Origin: Oscillospiraceae bacterium
GTDB lineage: Bacteria; Bacillota; Clostridia; Oscillospirales; Oscillospiraceae
Length of the DNA stretch: 8,691 nucleotides
Assembly (NCBI GenBank): GCA_031260745.1
Contig: JAISKY010000060.1
Span: 1-8,691, forward strand
Direction: 5' to 3'
Position 1 is the first letter of the stretch. Each line of letters opens with the position of its first letter. The notes beneath the pieces were generated by a model. The model did no database searches and was not told where the DNA came from. It worked only from the letters and a program-made list of their open reading frames with translations. The position numbers and the translations under genes are program-made. Below are positions 6,033 to 8,691 of the stretch, one piece after another.

Positions 6033-6728
6033 TCACTTATTATATACGCGGCTTCCAAAAATAGCGGTTCCAACGCGAACCATATTCGCGCCGGACTTTA
6101 TTGCCTCCGTAAAATCACCGCTCATTCCCATAGATAAAAATTTATCAACCTTATTATGCAACATTTTTCCGCAATTGTCAACATAAATTTTCAACATTTT
6201 TGAAAAATATTCATTTTTTTTGCTTTCAACGCCCATATTTGGTGGAATTGTCATCAAACCGACGATTTTTACCCCACTTAATTGGTTAACATAATCAATC
6301 GCCTCCGAGGTCTGTTCAGGTGAAAATCCGCTTTTCGATTCCTCGCCGCCAATATTGACTTCCAACAGGATTTTTTGAACGATTCCCAATTTTTCCGCTT
6401 GTTTTGAAATAAGCTCCGCAAGAGAACGAGAATCCACCGACTGTATTACGTCCGCGACGCCGACTACCTGCTTTACTTTATTGCTTTGCAAATGCCCGAT
6501 AAAATGAAGCGGAACGCCCGCGTACGCGCCCTCGGAGTGTTTCCGTACCATTTCCTGAACTTGATTTTCGCCGCACGCGTCCACTCCGGCGAGAATCGCC
6601 TCGCGAACCGCGTCGTAGTTTTGAGTTTTACTCGCCGCAACCAGCGTTATTTCGCTTGGGTCGCGCCCTACCGAGATTGCGGCTTCCGCTATTTGTTCCC
6701 TCACGCGTTTTACGTTATCTGCAATCAT
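6033..6728 (-). CDS. yggS: YggS/PROSC-family pyridoxal phosphate-binding homeostasis protein
   Basis: This 231-residue protein is a single-domain PLP-binding TIM barrel. The family (YggS in E. coli, YlmE in Bacillus subtilis) has no established enzyme activity and keeps free pyridoxal phosphate and amino/keto acid pools in balance. Motifs run in order: LVAASKTQ with the PLP-binding Lys34, GENQVQE, HFIGHLQSNK, LLEVNIGGEESKSGF, GLMTIPP, LSMGMSGDF, and VRVGTAIFGSR at the C-terminus. The start is ATG at 6728 with a strong GGAGG seven bases upstream. It sits directly before sepF, as ylmE does in Bacillus subtilis. The C-terminal half (about 6033-6300) is strikingly AT-rich against the N-terminal half and neighbours, with AAA and AAT codons favoured, although every family motif is intact. 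Confidence 0.96.
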   Translation of the reverse strand: MIADNVKRVREQIAEAAISVGRDPSEITLVAASKTQNYDAVREAILAGVDACGENQVQEMVRKHSEGAYAGVPLHFIGHLQSNKVKQVVGVADVIQSVDSRSLAELISKQAEKLGIVQKILLEVNIGGEESKSGFSPEQTSEAIDYVNQLSGVKIVGLMTIPPNMGVESKKNEYFSKMLKIYVDNCGKMLHNKVDKFLSMGMSGDFTEAIKSGANMVRVGTAIFGSRVYNK

Positions 6729-6746
6729 CGCCGACCCTCCCTTTTA

Positions 6747-6880
6747 TTAGAGCAGAGAGTAGAAAGCAGAGAGCAGAAATAACTTAATTGGAAATTTGAG
6801 CGTTGACGCAAAATCTATGCTATTCGGTATCTCTGCTTTCTGCTTTCTTATTTCTGCTCTTTACTCTACTCTGCTTTCTG
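6747..6880. repeat. inverted pair of heptamer repeat arrays upstream of yggS
   Basis: The spacer between the HlyD-like gene and yggS is mostly repeat. The left arm (6749-6781) reads as successive units AGAGAGT (6754-6760), AGAAAGC (6761-6767), AGAGAGC (6768-6774) and AGAAATA (6775-6781). The right arm (about 6829-6880) holds the same type of unit on the other strand, with two adjacent GCTTTCT units at 6835-6848 and one at 6873-6879. A 13-bp exact inverted repeat, AGAGCAGAAATAA, sits at 6770-6782 and 6848-6860. The arms enclose about 47 bases of non-repeat sequence. A transcript could form a long, imperfect hairpin ending about ten bases before the yggS ribosome site. No coding role or known family is evident. 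Confidence 0.7.
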
Positions 6881-6885
6881 ATTTT

Positions 6886-8136
6886 TTAATTATTCACAAT
6901 CTTGCCGTCGTAGAGGTTCATTCCGCTTATTACTACCATATCGCCGCGTCTAAGCGCGTCTTCCGTGTAAACGTCGTCGCTGATTAAGTAAAAATCATCT
7001 TCCTCGTCAACGATGGTTACGAACTTGCGTTCCAAATACGGTCCCGCCGTAATATATACGCACGGCAGTTCCGCTCCGTCCGCGGTCTTGCGTTCAAGGC
7101 GCAGTGAACTTCGCGGAACTTTAAGCCCGGTGTATTCGTTAAGGATAAGCTCCGCTTTTACAATACGCATTTCCGCGATTTCCCGCATTGCGTAGTTGCA
7201 CGAGAAAACTACGACTGTCTTACCCGCCAACGGATAGCTTACGCTTTCTATCTTCATCGTCATAGGTTCGCTAAGTCCGTCAAACAGCATTTGCACGCGA
7301 GTCCCGGATTTCATTGCTAAATCCGCGCCGACGCGCTCGTCCACGCTTGCCGCGTAGTACCAGGTCTGACCGTAAATCAGCTTACCGATTACCGCGTCGG
7401 AAACCGTCGGTTTCAGGCTGAATAGTACAACTAAATCGTCGGGAGTAAGCGCGTCAAGATTAGCCGGCTTCAACTTGTCATAGCCGACGAAACCGTCCGC
7501 TGACTTGGAAAACATTGCGGAGGTCGGCGCGGCTAAACTTACCGCGCCCGTGTCGGCAATCCCCGCGCGTTCCGCTCGGAGTAAGTTCATTGAGTTCGGC
7601 ATATCGGACGCGCCTATCGCAATCGTCAGCAGATACTCCGACCGCTCCTTTGCGGAGCGGTAATCCTTAGACGCGACTTCCGAGTTCAGGTCGCTTATCG
7701 CGGCGCGAAGCGCGGCGTCTAAACGCTCCGAGGATATTTCGCCCCTCGCGTCAAGCATTCCGTTTAGAGCTTGAACTGTTTCGTCGAGCTGATGAGCGCG
7801 TTCCGTAGCTTTCCAAATCTCGTACGACGAATAGCTGTACGCGATTACCTCGCCCACAGCGACGCGTTTCCCGTCCTGAGCCGCGGTATATACAAACCGT
7901 CCTGAGCCGGAATCGGAAATTTTCTCCTCGTCGCGCGCGATTATGCCGTCGGTCTTAATGCTGTCGTAAGACGTGTAGTTTGAAACCTCTACGGTCATAA
8001 TCCCGCTTTGAAAAGCCTGGTTCATATAAATAGACAAATAGGCAATCATCGCCACGCCGATAACGACGGTGATGACGCCAAACCAGATATTGCTTTTTGA
8101 TTTACGCCGATTCAAGTTATGCCTCCGTAAAATCAT
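6886..8136 (-). CDS. HlyD-like membrane-anchored protein of unknown role
   Basis: The protein has 416 residues, with a basic N-terminus (NRRKSKS), one membrane segment at about 17-37, and the rest probably outside the cell. Residues about 60-100 (KTDGIIARDEE, then QDGKRVAVGEVIAY) resemble half of the HlyD/biotinyl-like barrel. An Ala/Glu-rich helical stretch follows (about 105-195), then a beta-rich region (GKLIYGQTWYYAASVDE, YTGLKVPRSSLR and a closing GDMVVISGMNLYDGKIV), all familiar from HlyD-type adaptors. Adaptors normally partner an ABC or other exporter, but none is in the window. Such genes beside yggS and sepF recur in Clostridia, from memory, so an envelope or division role is possible. 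The start is uncertain: ATG at 8136 has GGAGG twelve bases upstream, while TTG at 8115 has GGAGG only six bases upstream and would give 409 residues. Confidence 0.8.
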   Translation of the reverse strand: MILRRHNLNRRKSKSNIWFGVITVVIGVAMIAYLSIYMNQAFQSGIMTVEVSNYTSYDSIKTDGIIARDEEKISDSGSGRFVYTAAQDGKRVAVGEVIAYSYSSYEIWKATERAHQLDETVQALNGMLDARGEISSERLDAALRAAISDLNSEVASKDYRSAKERSEYLLTIAIGASDMPNSMNLLRAERAGIADTGAVSLAAPTSAMFSKSADGFVGYDKLKPANLDALTPDDLVVLFSLKPTVSDAVIGKLIYGQTWYYAASVDERVGADLAMKSGTRVQMLFDGLSEPMTMKIESVSYPLAGKTVVVFSCNYAMREIAEMRIVKAELILNEYTGLKVPRSSLRLERKTADGAELPCVYITAGPYLERKFVTIVDEEDDFYLISDDVYTEDALRRGDMVVISGMNLYDGKIVNN

Positions 8137-8151
8137 TTTGCGAAATGTCCT

Positions 8152-8191
8152 CCCGCCGTTACTGCGGGGATACCTCCCTCAAAGAGGGAGG
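8152..8191. repeat. double-hairpin repeat between hfq and the HlyD-like gene
   Basis: CCTCCCTC (8173-8180) and GAGGGAGG (8184-8191) form a perfect 8-bp stem with loop AAA. Beside it CCCGC (8152-8156) and GCGGG (8164-8168) form a second, 5-bp stem. On the minus strand the order is C-arm, TTT, G-arm, GTA, then a trailing GGGAGG at 8154-8149, the same plan as the third unit inside rluD. Such CCTCCCTC/GAGGGAGG hairpins are, from memory, a common interspersed repeat of gut Oscillospiraceae. No T-tract follows on the minus strand, so it is not a standard terminator for hfq. Confidence 0.65.
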
Positions 8192-8214
8192 CAAGAAATG
8201 TTCGCGTAAGCGGG

Positions 8215-8448
8215 TTACTCCCCTAACGGTACCGACCGGATTGGAATCAATGTAGAAATCGCGTGCTTGTAGATTAGCTCCTGTTTGCCCTCGCTGTCAA
8301 GCACTACCGTGTACTTGTCAAACGCGACGACGGTTCCTCTCAGTTGAAAGCCGTTAACCAAAAAGACGGTAACGGGCGTTCGCGTGCCTCTTAATGAATT
8401 CAGGAAGTGGTCCTGAAGGGTGATAGTTACGGACTGGTTAGACTGCAT
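8215..8448 (-). CDS. hfq: RNA chaperone Hfq
   Basis: Hfq (77 aa) forms a hexameric Sm-like ring that binds small RNAs and mRNAs and can promote their pairing. The full Sm fold is present: the N-terminal helix LQDHFLNSLR (11-20), the Sm1 block VTVFLVNGFQLRGTVVAFD, and the Sm2 signature YKHAIST (60-66). Gln12 and Asp13 match the proximal-face residues, and Tyr60-Lys61-His62 the uridine-binding motif. The C-terminal tail is only about 10 residues, as is usual in Bacillota. The ATG at 8448 has a modest AAAGGA eleven bases upstream. It follows miaA by 24 bases, the classic miaA-hfq pair, so the two are probably cotranscribed. Its sRNA partners are not visible. Confidence 0.97.
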   Translation of the reverse strand: MQSNQSVTITLQDHFLNSLRGTRTPVTVFLVNGFQLRGTVVAFDKYTVVLDSEGKQELIYKHAISTLIPIRSVPLGE

Positions 8449-8472
8449 TTTATGTATCGTCCTTTCTTTAGA

Positions 8473-8691
8473 TTATTGTCTATTATATATCTGTGACTTC
8501 AAAATATCTGTCGAAAGCCGTAGTCCAAGCTCAAAATCGATCTCATTCCCCCACTTTATCCATTGCGCCGTCAAATCCTGCCTAAGCCACGTTAATTGCC
8601 GTTTCGCGTAGTTGCGGCTTGCCTTTTTTCCGGCGGCGATTGCCTCCTCGCGAGTACATTCACCTCGCTGAGCCGCCGCGATTTCCTTGTA
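8473..8691 (-). CDS. miaA: tRNA dimethylallyltransferase (MiaA), C-terminal part only
   Basis: The last 72 codons of a gene cut by the window edge are read on the minus strand from 8691 to a TAA at 8475..8473. MiaA adds a dimethylallyl group to N6 of adenosine 37 in tRNAs reading UNN codons. The visible part contains ASRNYAKRQLTWLRQD, the C-terminal signature of the family (usually TRNYAKRQLTWFR), preceded by a helical stretch (YKEIAAAQRGECTREEA). The P-loop and catalytic residues lie outside the window. The tail after the signature continues about 34 residues to a normal end. Adjacency to hfq supports the call strongly. Confidence 0.95.
   Translation of the reverse strand, partial: YKEIAAAQRGECTREEAIAAGKKASRNYAKRQLTWLRQDLTAQWIKWGNEIDFELGLRLSTDILKSQIYNRQ

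Noticed and set aside
6006..6035. Promoter for sepF
   Set aside because: A perfect TATAAT lies at 6011..6006 in AT-rich DNA, but no good -35 lies at normal spacing, and the start would fall on the sepF ribosome site.
7641..7661. Perfect 8-bp inverted repeat (ACCGCTCC / GGAGCGGT) in the HlyD-like gene
   Set aside because: It is short, within coding sequence (YRSAKERSEY), and G/C-rich words of this type are frequent here, so chance is the simpler explanation.
8482..8510. Promoter for hfq inside the end of miaA
   Set aside because: A perfect TATAAT is present at 8487..8482, but the matching -35 (CAGATA) has only three of six bases, and TAT AAT are normal Tyr-Asn codons of miaA.

Overview
The window is a leftward (minus-strand) run of conserved housekeeping and cell-division genes. 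In transcription order it reads miaA (3' end only, cut by the right edge), hfq, a HlyD-like membrane-anchored protein, yggS, sepF, divIVA, ileS, lspA and rluD, then the first four codons of another gene at the left edge. No convincing gene lies on the plus strand.

The source is most likely an anaerobic Bacillota of the class Clostridia, perhaps near Oscillospiraceae/Ruminococcaceae. SepF, DivIVA and Hfq occur together, and yggS-sepF-divIVA-ileS-lspA-rluD follows the order I recall for Bacillus subtilis ylmE-sepF-divIVA-ileS-lspA-ylyB. A HlyD-like gene beside yggS is, from memory, typical of Clostridia. Placement below class is inference.

Region by region: 13-429 is AT-rich intergenic DNA with a rluD terminator and a candidate promoter for the next gene. 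430-4683 holds rluD, lspA and ileS; lspA starts inside the ileS stop codon (ATGA overlap). 4684-4834 is a spacer with a terminator and a repeat. 4835-5986 holds divIVA and sepF. 6033-8136 holds yggS and the HlyD-like gene, separated by a spacer built from inverted heptamer repeats. 8137-8691 holds a hairpin repeat, hfq and the end of miaA.

SepF (FtsZ anchor) and DivIVA (curved-membrane scaffold) form the division module. IleS, RluD, MiaA and Hfq act on RNA or translation. LspA matures lipoproteins, YggS handles pyridoxal phosphate, and the HlyD-like protein has an unknown envelope role.

I see no undescribed multi-gene system. The unusual content is in small repeats: a G/C-rich palindromic element, present as two direct and one inverted unit, sits in frame inside rluD and adds about 35 residues next to the catalytic motif; a similar element lies between hfq and the HlyD-like gene; a 134-bp inverted pair of heptamer arrays precedes yggS; and a GTAGGGG-type hairpin supplies the lspA stop codon.
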